Shown: positions 31,031 to 42,469, counted from the stretch's first letter. The stretch is DNA of 64,000 bases from Bactericera cockerelli (GCA_024516035.1 CM044965.1:4292978-4356977); one strand, 5' to 3'. Notes: generated by a model from the sequence alone, not told the origin. Translations and numbers: made by a program.

Positions 31031-32532
31031 TCCTTCTGACTCACCCATCTCTGGTTTCATGTCGATTTTCCTCTTTTTCAATATCCATATTTTTCAATAT
31101 ATTCTAATTTCATTATTTTTCTACATTTTCATCATTTTCAGCTTTTCAGCTCAGTCAGCATCAAAAAAATTAACGTTTACATAATTTCTCCGAGGTATTA
31201 TCGGTCTCTTGTTCAATGTCTATGTTTAACATCGTCAACAATCGATCTCACTATTCTTCAATGTCTATTTTTAATATCATCAACATTTTCAACATCATCA
31301 TCTACAACATCACCATCAACATGAATTCCTTTGTTTTACTATTATGGGTGTCATATACATTATGATTACTATTATTTGCTCTTGCATCCACTTTAATATC
31401 TTCTACTTCTTCCAGGGTCTCATTTTTTTCTACATCATGTTTCATTGTTCGTTATGAAACAATAAAAAGCGAACCTAAACCGTAGGTATTATGTTTCGCA
31501 TTTTCTATAGGGTGCTGCAAAAGATCCTCGATAAAATTGTAAGAGATAAGTATTAGGATATTTTTATGCACGTTTTCGAATATACTTAAATGCTTTTTGA
31601 GCTAAGAAGTGTGCCACAAAATGTTGTTTTATTTAATTACATATAGGGGAAGCAAACTCACGTGAGTTTTGGAATGTAACTTTGATTGGTTGTTTATGTT
31701 AAATTTCGGGTACGATTGGCTAATACTGTTTTGCTGACTGAATTTCACGAATTCAACAATAGAACTTACTGACGTGAGTTTTGTAGTTATATTTTCATTG
31801 GATCATTTTTGACAACTATTAATTCGATTGGTTCACAAGTAAAGCTGATCCATCTACTAATCTACTTTGGTTCTCATGAATGCTAAATAATCATTTGATT
31901 ATTTAGCTAATTTTATTTGCTTCAAAATAAATGCTAAATTATTAATTTGAAACCCAGAGGCGGAATCGCAACTCGTAACAATAGGTATGTCTATATTAAT
32001 AAAAAAAATCAATAATACTAATAATAACATATCTCCTAGCTCAAAGCGAAAGGATCTATGGATATAAGGTAATGAGGATTTTTTCAATGGACTTTCAACT
32101 GTCACAAAACTTAGAGTTTGCTGAAGAACTTTAAGAACACACAGTATGAATAGAACAGGATGGTAAGGAAAGTAATTTGCTTTCCTCTCCCAGTTTGTAC
32201 TTTATGTCTTTCAACTTGTTCTTAATTTCCATCTTCCCCTTCTTCTTTTATTTGTATTTTTTTGTCTCTCTTCATATCTGCTGTTTCAATTTTGCTCTTC
32301 TGTGTTTCTTTTTCTTGTCTCACTATTTTCCTCTTTCACTATTTCTCATCACTTTTTCATTCGTCTTTTTGTCACTTCTTCAGTCATTTTTTCTTATTTT
32401 TTTATAATACATTTTTTTGTTTCTTCGTTTTGTTTCTTCAATTCTTTCTATTTTTTTCCATTTTTTTTATCAGTCAGTCTTCAATTCTTTCTATCAGTCT
32501 TGTTGTTTTCTTCTTATCATTTTGTAAATCAA
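31031..32532. other. No gene; pyrimidine-rich and AT-rich DNA
   Basis: CACGTGAGTTTTGGAATGTA at 31659 and GACGTGAGTTTTGTAGTTAT at 31771 are diverged direct copies of about 35 bp ending TTGATTGG/TTCATTGG. 32180-32525 is T/C-rich and yields Phe/Ser-rich ORFs of no evident meaning. Confidence 0.4.
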
Positions 32533-32890
32533 AACCGATCTCAGTAGCTCGATCAATAAAGCGGCTCACTCGTAGGCTGGAGGTTTATTTCTAATTTTGT
32601 AATTGTATATTTACGGATCAAGCCCAGTGTAAAATCAAACATAAATACAAACATGATACTAGAATGAAAAAAACACAGATTAATAATTAAAATATATAAA
32701 AAACATACCTAGATTAATTATATTCCAAGATTATAAAAGTTAAAATATATTTACCTACAACAAATAAAAACCTCTTCAAGGACATCTTCCCGAAGTTGGT
32801 GGCTAGAGTTTTAATTTAAAAATATAAATTTAGTAAAGCAAGTTTGAGTACGAAATTATCATTAACACAAATATGCTAACATTGTATGTC
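32533..32890 (+). mobile_element. SINE-C split by an insert of about 230 bp
   Basis: AACCGATCTCAGTAGCTCGA through GGCTGGAGGTTT (to about 32587), then unrelated AT-rich DNA. The C body resumes as TAAATTTAGTAAAGCAAGTT at about 32825 and runs to about 32890. Confidence 0.6.
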
Positions 32891-32906
32891 AACTTTCTCT
32901 CTGATA

Positions 32907-33020
32907 ATCAAACACCTCGGCCGAGGTGTGAAGAACGCCTATACAAAGAAAGAGACAGCCCGGCAGAGTGTAAGGTTACGGAAAACATAGTTCCCATGCA
33001 TTTCATGTACTTTCAGCCAG
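32907..33020 (-). repeat. Right copy of the 114-bp dispersed inverted repeat
   Basis: Reverse complement of 1-114 with one difference (G at 33016). The palindrome ACACCTCGGCCGAGGTGT is at 32911-32928. Sequence beyond 33020 cannot be compared because the left copy runs off the window. Confidence 0.85.
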
Positions 33021-33671
33021 CGAAGAGTGCAACATGAATTTCAAAAATCGCGATTTTTATTGCAGAAATGGGCTCTACGTTGAAAAATAAGTTGATTTGA
33101 CTCTTTGTTTGACTTCCTAGGCCACCGGGAACCCTATTTTCGAGACCCCCCCAACAATCGTGAAAGACATGAAAAGATTCATAATTTTTTTTTTTTTTTT
33201 TTTTTTTTCTGTTTTTTTTTCATACGGATCCTTTGAGACCCGACTTCGTGTCTTTAACTTGGCACTGAAGATTAAGTGAGGTGTCTAAAGTGATCAAGAT
33301 ATAATGGAGAAGAGCCCGGACCAAAAAAAAATTCTAAATTATAAGCGGGCGGCCCATTTGGGCGGCCTCGGGTTTTGGGAGCCCAAATCGGGAATTGAAG
33401 GATAATACTAATCTTAAGTGGTATCAATTGAAAGATCTTGATGAGCAGATACCAAATTTATTGATTTTATTCCTTCATCCGGTCCACTGGGTGGCACCTG
33501 GTGGCCTTTTCATTTTCTTTGGCGGGTAGGTACCTTCGAATCCTTAGCTTAGTGGTCAGATCTTGGCCAGTATGTATTTTTCGAGATGACCTCGCTCTCT
33601 CTCTGCAAAATTTTAATGTTTAATTTTCCAAGTATTAATTTAGTTCATTTTCCGTCCGTTTCTTTAAAAGA
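33021..33671. other. No gene; may belong to the same repeat as 32907-33020
   Basis: GC-richer than its neighbours. It contains a T-run at 33186-33208 and GCGGGCGGCCCATTTGGGCGGCC at 33344-33366. No open frame with recognisable motifs is seen. Confidence 0.4.
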
Positions 33672-33745
33672 TAACTTTGTCTATTGGTAGCATGCTCGAC
33701 CTGCCACCCAATCAGCATGGGTTCGAATCCTGGCGGGGACGAAAT
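33672..33745 (+). mobile_element. tRNA-like SINE head, unassigned family
   Basis: TAACTTTGTCTATTGGTAGC + ATGCTCGACCTGCCACCCAA + TCAGCATGGGTTCGAATCCTGGCGGGGAC resembles A and B boxes. The acceptor ends do not pair, so it is not a tRNA gene. Confidence 0.5.
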
Positions 33746-33986
33746 TTTTAGCTCTATATTTTCAATTTGGGCTTAACGTTGTTTTGTTTTTCCGATCTTT
33801 ATATTTGATCTTCATGACGACCCCATTACCCTCGCGAGGAAAATTTTAGTAGTTGCAGAATTGGGCAATGATCTGTGGCGGCATTACGAGATTGATTTTG
33901 GACAATCATGGTTGGATAGAGATAAAATATGATGAATTAGCTCCTATAATGTCGATGCTACTCACTAAAAGTTGTGACAAAGTAGT

Positions 33987-34235
33987 GACTTTGGCCAAGT
34001 GGGTAGCATACTAGGCTTGAACGCATGATGACTTGGGTTCGATCCCCTTCAGGGAAGTTTTTTTTCTCTGTCCATTATGTCCGGGGTACACTCATACCTC
34101 GTGAGGTATTGATAAGGGACGTCACCACCGAGTTCTCTCCCGCTCATGGTTTTATCAACACCAAATTGTCTCCCGTCGCGTCGCTTGCATTTTTACCTGA
34201 TTTTATACCTACATAGTTTAGGCCTAGCATAAAAA
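33987..34235 (+). mobile_element. SINE-F-like element, diverged
   Basis: GTGACTTTGGCCAAGTGGGT + AGCATACTAGGCTTGAACGC, box B GGGTTCGATCCCC, then TTTTTTTCTCTGTCCATTATGTCCGGGGTACACTCA and TACCTCGTGAGGTA, parallel to the F body. Confidence 0.55.
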
Positions 34236-34268
34236 TTATAATCGAAACACCTAGGAATCATTCATATA

Positions 34269-34465
34269 GACCTGAGGCACGGCCTTCTATGTATTTTTCC
34301 TAACCCTATGATAAACCCAAGGCATGGCCTATATATTTACCAAACCCTACTATATACCCGAGGCATTGCCTTCTATGTATTATCCCTAACCCTATTATAT
34401 TCCTGAGGCATGGCCTTCTAAGTATTTTACCTAACTCTACTATACACTGAAGTCATTGCCTTTCA
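34269..34465. repeat. Roughly 45-50-bp tandem repeat, about 5 units
   Basis: Units of GAGGCATGGCCTTCTATGTA + TTTTCCCTAACCCTACTATA + TACC with substitutions. Confidence 0.8.
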
Positions 34466-35016
34466 TTAGTTAGAGATTGAAAAGATTTCCTTATATAAGG
34501 CCGATTCTTATATAAAAATGATAATTTTATAGTTTTCATTTTCTTAAATACCTAATGTAAAAAAGCATGGTCTTATTTCCGGGAGACATACTCCTGCAAC
34601 AAGCCGGAGAGAATTCAGGTAAGAAAAGGTCAACGGGAAAGAACTCATTACCTCACCTTGATAAGGTGATTACAAATTAATTTCTTTGGCATTTGTAAAT
34701 CCAGGTGTTTTAGTGTCCGTCATAGGAGGCTCCGAGGTCTATTTAGCATTGAAAGATAAACCTAATCATGTTGAGTATAGAGTCAAAAGGTCTTGCATTG
34801 CAAATTTATATATTATTTACTTACTTTAGGGACTCAGGGGGCCAAATCTGTGATCCAAATACATATTGACCTTAGAAAAAATAAATACGTACTGCTAAAA
34901 CTATATCTCAAAAAAAAAGACAACTTGGTACATTCACATTTTCCCAGCTTATTTACTTTTGTTATTCATAATGTTTCAGTAGTGTATGAACCTATATTTT
35001 CGTACAAAAAGAACTG
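34466..35016. other. No recognisable feature
   Basis: Mixed AT-rich DNA up to the left arm of the fold-back. No repeat or exon is identified. Confidence 0.4.
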
Positions 35017-35539
35017 ATATCCCCCAAAAACACCACTTCGTGGTTAAAAAAAGAAGAACGCCTCACTCAAAAGAATGATTATAATTAGCTAAAAATAAAT
35101 GATATCAAATTGAGAACACCTTCCCACCTTTCTGCACTCCTCTCTGAATTTATTTCTCTTATGTTTATCTTTCTTTATCCTTTCTAGGGGTCATCCCAAA
35201 CTTGATTTCTCTTTAAATTTACTTGTTGCACGGCAATAAAAAATGGCGGTCGCGGTGTAATTTTCTCGTTCAGAAATCAAATAAGTTCAGAAAAATCATA
35301 CTCCGACCGCCATTTTTTATTCCCGTGCAACAAGTAAATTTAAAGAGAAATCAAGTTTGGGATGACCCCTAGAAAGGATAAAGAAAGATAAACATAAGAG
35401 AAATAAATTCAGAGAGGAGTGCAGAAAGGTGGGAAGGTGTTCTCAATTTGATATCATTTATTTTTAGCTAATTATAATCATTCTTTTGAGTGAGGCGTTC
35501 TTCTTTTTTTAACCACGAAGTGGTGTTTTTGGGGGATAT
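35017..35539. mobile_element. 523-bp fold-back with 236-bp near-identical arms
   Basis: The left arm 35017-35252 (ATATCCCCCAAAAACACCAC ... AAAAAATGGCGGTCG) is the reverse complement of the right arm 35304-35539. I found only one mismatch on reading through (GGCAATA versus GGGAATA). The spacer is 51 bp. Such a structure fits a fold-back or long-TIR (Mutator-like) non-autonomous transposon, or a recent inverted duplication. No clear target-site duplication and no ORF of note were seen. Confidence 0.95.
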
Positions 35540-37084
35540 ATATATCCATATGAATCTCATTTTCTACAAAATATTCTTTATCACCAACTTCTCTTTCTAA
35601 ACCTTCTTTGTCATTCATCTCTCTAATTTTCTTCTCTCTTGTCTCCATTACTTCACTGTCCACATCAACTCTCTCTCTCTTTTTTCTTGTCTCTGTCACT
35701 TTGTTCATTTCCCTTCACTCCGTTTTCATTACTCACTTTATTTGTCTTCTCAGGTTTAACATTTCTTTTTTTTTATTGCTTGACTTCTGTTGTTCGTATC
35801 TCTCCTCCTATTTGTATCTCCCGACTCTGTTTCATTTGAGCGGTTCGCCTTTTGTTGCCTAGTCATTTGTAAGTTGATATCAACTGAGGTTTTAAACTGT
35901 CACTTTGAAAAGATGTCGAGGCTTTGATATTTTTAATGAGCATTTTTTTGTAATGAGCTTTGCAACTGCATAAAATGGTATTCATTTTGTGAAACAAAAG
36001 TTATCATCTTCAAGGTTAATTTTGTAAAGAATAAAGTTTTTCTGATACATATTTTCAGGTTTTAATGAGTTCTTTTATAATAGGTTCTGAACTGCTCTTT
36101 ATCGTCGAAAAAGATCCATTTTCCTCGTTATTTTACGGTTCTATTATTTTATGAGTTTCTATGATTTTCAATACCGAACACTTTTTGTTCGTGGTTAATA
36201 TTTTCTTAGAAAAGGGCCTTTCAATTATTATTTTTCACATTTTTTTTAAATTACAACATAATACTTATCATTTATTTTTGTGATTATTCTTAACAATTTT
36301 ATTTAATTGATTTTCTTAACAATATAATTTTCCAGAGAAAAGAGTTTTTTGTGATATTTCTTGCCAGAGTTATTTCCAGGAAACAAAAATACATACATAA
36401 AAATAAAGAAAGATTGAGAGCAAAACTCACTGTCAGCAATTGAGTAAAATAAATTAGCTGTGAAAAGAAATTATCATGAAGTGATTTGAGAGCAACATTA
36501 ATATAAAAACAAAAGCATTTGAAAAAAGATTTATTTTAAATTGGAATATACAATTAAATATTGTTCACAAATAATATTTGTGAACAACAAACATAAAATT
36601 ATTTTAATAAAAATTTAGTAGATAGTGTTATAGTAAGTAGTTTAACAACTTTAACTTTGAGTTGAAGAAAATTTAGCTAAGAAGAGAAATAGAACAAAAG
36701 AAGAACTTCTTACTGAAGAGATTTTCCAAGTGCATGAAAGTTTAATTTCTCAAAAGAGTAGAAAACTATTTTGTGAAGAAAAAGAAAGCTTCAGGTTTCA
36801 AAGATTTCTGACTAACTAAATACAATAAGAGAAAGGTGAGTTTTATACATTTGAGGGTTAACAATTTATGATGAAAAGATTTTTTAAATAATTTTAAACT
36901 TACCATTTGGATCCTTGGCTTCTAGGCCTTCGGCTTCTATGATTACAACGTTCAGTACAATGATAGGAGGCTGAAATCATAGACAGAGGACAATGAAAGG
37001 TTAATATTAGGTACTTATAACCTAACCAAATTTAGGTTATTATTATTAAATAATAATAGCCAAAACTTATTATTATAAAATACT
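35540..37084. other. No gene; AT-rich with a small palindrome
   Basis: A perfect palindrome TTGTTCACAAATA/TATTTGTGAACAA (overlapping centre) lies at 36562-36588. Pyrimidine-rich 35575-35830 gives Ser/Leu-rich ORFs that I do not trust. Confidence 0.45.
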
Positions 37085-37350
37085 ATTTTAGATATAAAAT
37101 GATATATGTACAGTACAAATAATTATTATAAAAATAAAATAATGGAAACAATATTATAGTTATCATATTTTTGTGTTCATCACTTTCGTGATATTACAAC
37201 TACTGAAACTCGCTTTAGTAAATCTTCGCTGAAACCAGGACTTGAACCACCGGAGGTCGGTAAATGGAAACAATATATACAATAAAAAGAAAAGAAATTG
37301 ATAAATATACATACACATAATTATGTCCTTACTAAAGGGCGAGGTTATGG
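37085..37350 (-). mobile_element. T-family element split by SINE-C
   Basis: The T tail complement (TATGTACAGTACAAATAATT, ATGGAAACAATATTATAG) is interrupted at about 37165-37261 by a minus-strand SINE-C (CACTTTCGTGATATTACAAC ... CTTGAACCACCGGAGGTCGGT). It resumes as AAATGGAAACAATATATACA and ends CTTACTAAAGGGCGAGGTTA. Confidence 0.7.
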
Positions 37351-37637
37351 CCTTTTACATTACTTTCCGTGTCCATGTGTGATGTCATGGTGTTGGAAGG
37401 ATTGATATGGGTGAACCTTTTGGACGCCCAGAATTATTGTTCTGGGCTCTTTTCGTGTTGTAAATATTAGGTTGAAAAAGATAAACCAAAGCTGGAATAC
37501 CACTAAGCGCAACATTTTTTTGCGCAACGTTGCGCAACGTATTATCTTGAATTGAAAATCGGAAGTGTTGCAAAGCGTTGCGAAGTTAGTGTGGGGTTCC
37601 ATCTCAAAGAGTGGGGCGTTGCTCTCAGTGACATGCC

Positions 37638-37868
37638 TAAGGCTGGTATGCAGAGACGTTTTTTTTTTATCCCTATAGGGTTCACTGTAGGGTGGTCCCG
37701 AGTTTGCTGTAGGGAAAACTTCGACCTTAACAATTATTTTCAATCTTTCTTTCAAGAGACATCTGAATGCGCATGCGCACAGGTGTTTCAAACAAACGTC
37801 TCTGCATAACAAAATCAGCTGAAGGGACAAATGACCCAGGTATCCCTACCGTAAGGACTCTGCATACT
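37638..37868 (-). mobile_element. MITE-like repeat J, copy 2
   Basis: Reverse-complement partner of 18033-18257. The ends contain GTATGCAGAGAC (37647-37658) and CTCTGCATAC (37857-37866); an extra GTCTCTGCATA lies internally at 37798. Confidence 0.8.
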
Positions 37869-38289
37869 ACCCTATGCGTGCGTTTGTCAACATTAAAAAG
37901 GGTGATAAATCACTAATCAGCTGTTTTGAGCTAATCATTTGTTTTTTTTTTACATCTACATACATTTAGTTTTGCCTTACAGCTTCACATATATGCATAG
38001 TGACTGATGTTAGGGTAGGTCTGTTAGTCAGTGGTCAGTATGGATTATTAGGATCTGAAATGGGGGTCTATCATTTGGGTCAGTGTTGTTGTACTCCTCC
38101 TTTGAACGAATGATCGGAGATCTATGTATGTAGGACATGTAGGTATGTGTCTCTATTGTTGGACAGGGAGAAGAAACTCTCTATCGAAAAGTAATGTTTT
38201 CCAACGTATTTTTTATTTTACATATCAAGTTGTCTATCTATACCAACACCTTGTGTGATGCTCACCCATTCTTTCTTCCTATCTTTCTT
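37869..38289. other. No recognisable feature
   Basis: Unique-looking AT-rich DNA; no motif supports a gene. Confidence 0.4.
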
Positions 38290-38760
38290 CTCCCTTTTTT
38301 ATACTCTCTCTTTCTCTCTCTCTTACTCCCTCTTTTAATATTATCTCTTTCTCTCTCTGACTCCCTCTTCTGATACTCTCTTTTTCTCTCTCGTAGTGGA
38401 ACATCTTATTCTCTTTCTTCTCCCTCTTTCAATACTTTCTTTTTCTCTCTCTGACTCCCTCTTCTGATACTCTCTCTTTCTTTTTCTAACTTCTCCCTCT
38501 TCTAATACTCTCTCTTTCTTTTTCTAACTTCTCCCTCTTCTAATACTCTCTCTTTCTTTTTCTAACTTCTCCCTCTTCTAATACTCTCTCTTTCTCTCTC
38601 TGACTACCTGTTCTAATACTCTCTCTTTCTTTTTCTAACTTCTCCCTCTTCTAATACTCTCTCTTTCTCTCTCTGACTCCCTGTTCTAATACTCTCTCTT
38701 TCTTTTTCTAACTTCTCCCTCTTCTAATACTCTCTCGTAGTGAATAGTGAAAGATCTTCC
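38290..38760. repeat. Pyrimidine-rich minisatellite, unit about 40 bp
   Basis: TTCTAATACTCTCTCTTTCT + TTTTCTAACTTCTCCCTC repeats, with TTTCTCTCTCTGACTCCCTG variants alternating; at least ten units. Confidence 0.85.
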
Positions 38761-38849
38761 TCTCTCTCTGCTTGCTCTCCTTCTTGCAGTGATCCATTTT
38801 CTTCTATCAAAAAGTAATATTACTTAACGTCTTTCTTATTTATGAAGAC

Positions 38850-39560
38850 ACAGAAACTTCTTGAACTCTCTTTCTTTCTCTCTCTCTTTCTTAGTTCTTA
38901 TCATATTCCTTCTCTCTCCACTCTTTTTCTTTTCTCTTCTTCTTATTTCTTTCCCTTCTTAGCCTTACTGTCTGTCCCGGTAGCTCAGTGGTAAAGTTGG
39001 CACTGTGTGAATCCTGAGATTCCAGAGGTCGCGGGTTCGAAACCCAGCCGGGACAAGACAAGTTATCCTCCCATTTGGGTTTTTTACCACATAGTAATAC
39101 GTTTTGGGCTTACTGCTGTAATAATGGGACTTAATTATTGTCCTAATCGAGCAGTATAAATAAGGCGATATTATTATTATTGTCATTATGCTATATCTTC
39201 TATTATATCTATGTAACTCTCTCCATATCTATTTCATCTCTGTCTCTCTCTTTCTTAGTTATTATCTATTCCTTCTTTCTCCACTTATTTTCTCCCTCTC
39301 CCTCTCTTTTTTCCCTCTTCTAATTTTTCCCCTTACTCTCATTATTCTATATCTTCTATTATATCTATGTAGCTCTCACAATCTCGATTTCATCTCTCTC
39401 TCTCTCTCTCATTTTCTTAGGTATTATCTTTTTGTTCTCTCCCCACTCCTTTTTTTTCTCCCAATTCTAATTTCTTCGCCTTACGGTCATTATTCTATAT
39501 CTTCTATTGTATCTATGTAACTCTCTCCATAGCTATTTCATTTTTTTCTCTCTCTCTCTC
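38850..39560. repeat. Roughly 155-bp pyrimidine-rich tandem repeat interrupted by SINE-A
   Basis: CATTATTCTATATCTTCTAT + TATATCTATGTAACTCTCTC starts units at 39182, 39337 and 39488. A partial unit (TTAGTTCTTATCATATTCC ... CCTTCTTAGCCTTACTGT) precedes the SINE-A at 38972. Confidence 0.75.
38972..39180 (+). mobile_element. SINE-A, full length
   Basis: GTCCCGGTAGCTCAGTGGTA, box B GGGTTCGAAACCCAGCCGGGA, GTTTTGGGCTTACTGCTGTA and AAATAAGGCGATATTATTATT. Confidence 0.9.
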
Positions 39561-39984
39561 CCTCTGGCTGTCTCCCTCTTTATCTTTATCTCTCTCTCTC
39601 TCTTGAAACTTGAGACCAGTGGAAATTAAACAGGGTCCACCATTGACCATGAAACATTTTGAAATACCTAAATGATGATTTTTTCTTTGATGGGATGCTA
39701 GAAAATAGAATGCCATTTATTGTAATTCTCAAAAAATCAAGTTTATATGTATTTTGTTTTATTGTGTTCGATGACATCCCGATATTTCATCAATCAAAAA
39801 GAGAGATACAGTTTTATTTTAAAACGTTGCTGCCCACATATCTGAAGGTTGCTTAAAAACACAGCATATCGATCAATACATTAGAGTACATCTTTTTTAT
39901 ATATATATTTTCTTATTCTTTCTTATTAATTTTCTATTTTCTTTCTTCAAGAGTTGGAATAGATATGAAAATTTACTATTTTAA

Positions 39985-40110
39985 CACTGTCACAAATAAT
40001 AGTTTGTGACAGTGTTAAAATAATAATTAAGAATGTTCTACTTAATTATTAGTTCACTGCCGATGCCGTAACTGGCGAAATGACCATCTGAAAATAAATA
40101 ATTAAGTAGA
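39985..40110. repeat. Two adjacent inverted repeats
   Basis: TATTTTAACACTGTCACAAA and TTTGTGACAGTGTTAAAATA form a perfect 20-bp stem (39980-40022). TCTACTTAATTATT (40038) and AATAATTAAGTAGA (40097) form a second with about 45 bp between. Confidence 0.75.
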
Positions 40111-40435
40111 AAAAAGCCAAGTGTTTTCTTCTATCTTCAAATTATTTCGATGTTTATTTGTTTTACCAAGTATTGTGGTACAGTTATAAGTTTTTCCTGA
40201 GAACTTATATAATTCATTTCATTAATGTAAAATTGATTTCGTAACTTCAGTTGTGAAAATAAAGGACATTTCAAAATGAGTCATGGTCAGGGGCGGACCC
40301 TGTATTTTTTGAACGAAAATTTCAACATAACTTGCGAAACTTTGTCAAACTTTGGGTTTCCGAGATATTCGTCAGCAAAACGTCACAAGCTCAGCAAGTT
40401 TTTCACCACAAGAGAAAAGGGGAAAAGGAAAAGAG
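40111..40435. other. No gene; possible transposon end
   Basis: GGGGCGGACCCTGTATTTTT at 40290 resembles the GGCGGACCCTGTATAC at 8245. No inverted partner was found. Confidence 0.35.
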
Positions 40436-41010
40436 GAGACGATGGAGACGGAGGAGGAGGAGGAGGAGGAGAAGGAGGAGGAGGAGGAGGAAGAGGAGAA
40501 GGAGGAAGAGGAGGAGAAGGAGGAAAAGGAGGAGAAGTAGGAGGAGGAGGAGGAAGAGGGGAAAAGAAAAAGAGGAAGAAGAGGAGGAGATGATGGAGAA
40601 GGAGGAGGATGAGGTGGAGGAGAAGGAGAAGAATGGAGCAAAGGCAAAAGAGGAAGAAAAGGAGGAGAAGATGGAGGACGAGAAGAAAGAGGAGAAGTAG
40701 GAGGAGGAGAAGGAAGAGGGGAAAAGAAAAAGAGAAGAAGAGGAGGAGACGATGGAGAAGGAGGAGGATGAGGTGGAGGAAGAGGAGAAGAATAAAGCAA
40801 AGGCAAAAGAAGAAGAAGAGGAGGAGAAGATGGAAGAAGAGTAAAAGGAAAAGTAGGAGGAGGAAGAGGAGGAGAAGGAAGAGGAGAAAAGAAAAAGATA
40901 AAGAAAAGGAGGAGAAAGAAAAAGAAGAGGAGAAGTATGAAGACTAGAAGGATGGGAAGAGAAGGAGAAAGAGGAGGTGGAGGAGCAGAAGGAAAAGAAG
41001 AATGGAGCAA
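40436..41010. repeat. (GGA)n/(GAA)n purine tract with roughly 190-bp higher-order units
   Basis: GGAGGAGGAGG-type DNA in which GGAGACGATGGAGAAGGAGG + AGGATGAGGTGGAGGA and AATGGAGCAAAGGCAAAAGA-like landmarks recur (about 40585, 40745 and 40635, 40795, 41000). ORFs rich in Glu/Lys/Arg or Ser/Pro here are artefacts. Confidence 0.9.
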
Positions 41011-41124
41011 AAGCAAAAGAAGAAGAGAAGGACAAACAAATTGGAAAGAAGTTGAAATCACGCAAACAAGCTCAACATCCCAATTTGTACTAAACTCTTC
41101 CAAAATAATAGAGACCAGTAGCAT

Positions 41125-41286
41125 ATTCCAAAAACACTTCTCTCTCAAAATCCCCAAATCTCCGTTCCAACCGTCACACAACGCACTCTGATAGGTTATT
41201 GCGTTCAAATTAACCAATCAGAATGGGTTATGTGACGGTTGAAAGCGAGATTGGGAGAATGTGAGAGTGGAGAGTGTTTCTGGAAC
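41125..41286. mobile_element. 162-bp palindromic MITE
   Basis: The left TTCCAAAAACACTTCTCTCT + CAAAATCCCCAAATCTCCGT...ACCGTCAC pairs imperfectly with the right GTGACGGTTGAAAGCGAGAT...GAGAGTGTTTCTGGAA, arms about 62 bp. Partial relatives are near 3500 and 41520 (TCTCAAAATCCC.AAATCTCC). Confidence 0.7.
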
Positions 41287-41378
41287 GGACTACAAGACCT
41301 CTTCCTAGAAATCGCTCTTATGGTGAAGAGCATAGTCACTAACATCCTGATTAAGCGCGGCCATTAGCCATTTGATTG

Positions 41379-41476
41379 TATACAGGGTGGACCAAAAAAA
41401 GCAGATCTGGGCTGGAAATGTCGTCAGTAATCTACCATTAACGGGTGTAAACGTTTTTTTGGTCCACTCTGTATAA
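41379..41476 (+). mobile_element. Mariner-type MITE H, copy 1
   Basis: TATACAGGGTGGACCAAAAA at the left and TTTTTGGTCCACTCTGTATA at the right are about 22-bp inverted ends with one mismatch. TA borders fit Tc1/mariner target preference. The opposite-orientation copy is at 58931-59023. Confidence 0.75.
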
Positions 41477-41692
41477 AGTTGATGGATTTAATTTGTTAAT
41501 TAGCAACTATGCACTTGGGTCTTACTCTCAAAATCCCTAAATCTCCCTTTCAAACCGTTACACTACAACAACAACAAAAACGTTAGTATATATTTTGGGT
41601 ATTGTTTTAAATGGGGAAACAGATGCTGAAGTCCGAACTTGTGATCTCCACTTTGTCTATTATTTTCTCCCTTAATCTAAATTATAACCTTA

Positions 41693-41830
41693 TCCGTCGC
41701 CGAGTGAGTTAGCGCGCTAGGCATTGCACGCACGGTGACCTGGGTTCGATCCCCAGCGGGGCAGGATTTTTTCTCTTCTGTACTTGGATGTTCGGGGTTC
41801 ACACGTGAGAAAAAATGTTTCATGAGATAG
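41693..41830 (+). mobile_element. SINE-F head and proximal body
   Basis: GTCGCCGAGTGAGTTAGCGC + GCTAGGCATTGCACGCACGG, box B GGGTTCGATCCCC, then TTCTGTACTTGGATGTTCGG; the rest of the body is deleted. Confidence 0.75.
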
Positions 41831-42207
41831 ATTCGTATAGTTGGTACCTATAGTGTTGTTGAAAAAATAAAAGGTGTTTTTTGTTATTTCCGCATGTTCA
41901 ACACAACAGTAAGATGATGAGTCACGGTGGCACCAGTTGCCTCTTCTCTAGCTACAGGGTAACAATAATAATATGGCCTCACTGTCAGTTATCCCATGGA
42001 TTCCAGAAACCCTGTATTTTCTTCCTTGCTTTTGCTGTAGAACCTCTGGGGTCCCGGTCAGATGATGCACTGAATTTCTTGAAAAAGATTGGAGATGGGT
42101 TCGGCTGTTTATATTGCAGTTGGCGTTGGAAATATGGATAATACCTGATTGTGCACGTTTTGAGGAGTTGTCTTAAAAAAAATATAGACCAACATTAATT
42201 TATATTT

Positions 42208-42255
42208 ACAATTGTTTTGTAATCCGGGGCGAAGTTAAAGCCTTAGGCATTTTGT
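42208..42255 (-). mobile_element. I-element fragment
   Basis: CAATTGTTTTGTAATCCGGG + GCGAAGTTAAAGCCTTAGGC is the complement of the I element at 48218-48425; another fragment is at 53005-53038. Confidence 0.65.
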
Positions 42256-42469
42256 GCCACTTAACCCCATTTTTCAAAAACGTTTTGCTTGTTCTAAATA
42301 TTAACTCAATAAATATTTGTCTAGGTACCCAAGAGTCACATATTGTCATCAGAAGATGGTCTACAATTCTACATAACTACGCACATATGTGCCAACAACA
42401 TATTGGCTGCCATATGGAATCTTTCACCAGCTATGTTTATCTTTAATAGCTTTCAGCAAGTCATTGAAC

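Noticed and set aside
40372..41217. 281-codon Ser/Pro/Leu-rich ORF and the opposite-strand Arg/Glu ORFs
   Set aside because: Entirely within the (GGA)n tract; all frames are open because stop codons are excluded by composition.
42389..42469. Upstream Met (42389) as start of the carboxypeptidase-like protein
   Set aside because: The 27 residues before 42470 do not look like a signal peptide, whereas the Met at 42470 starts a clear one.
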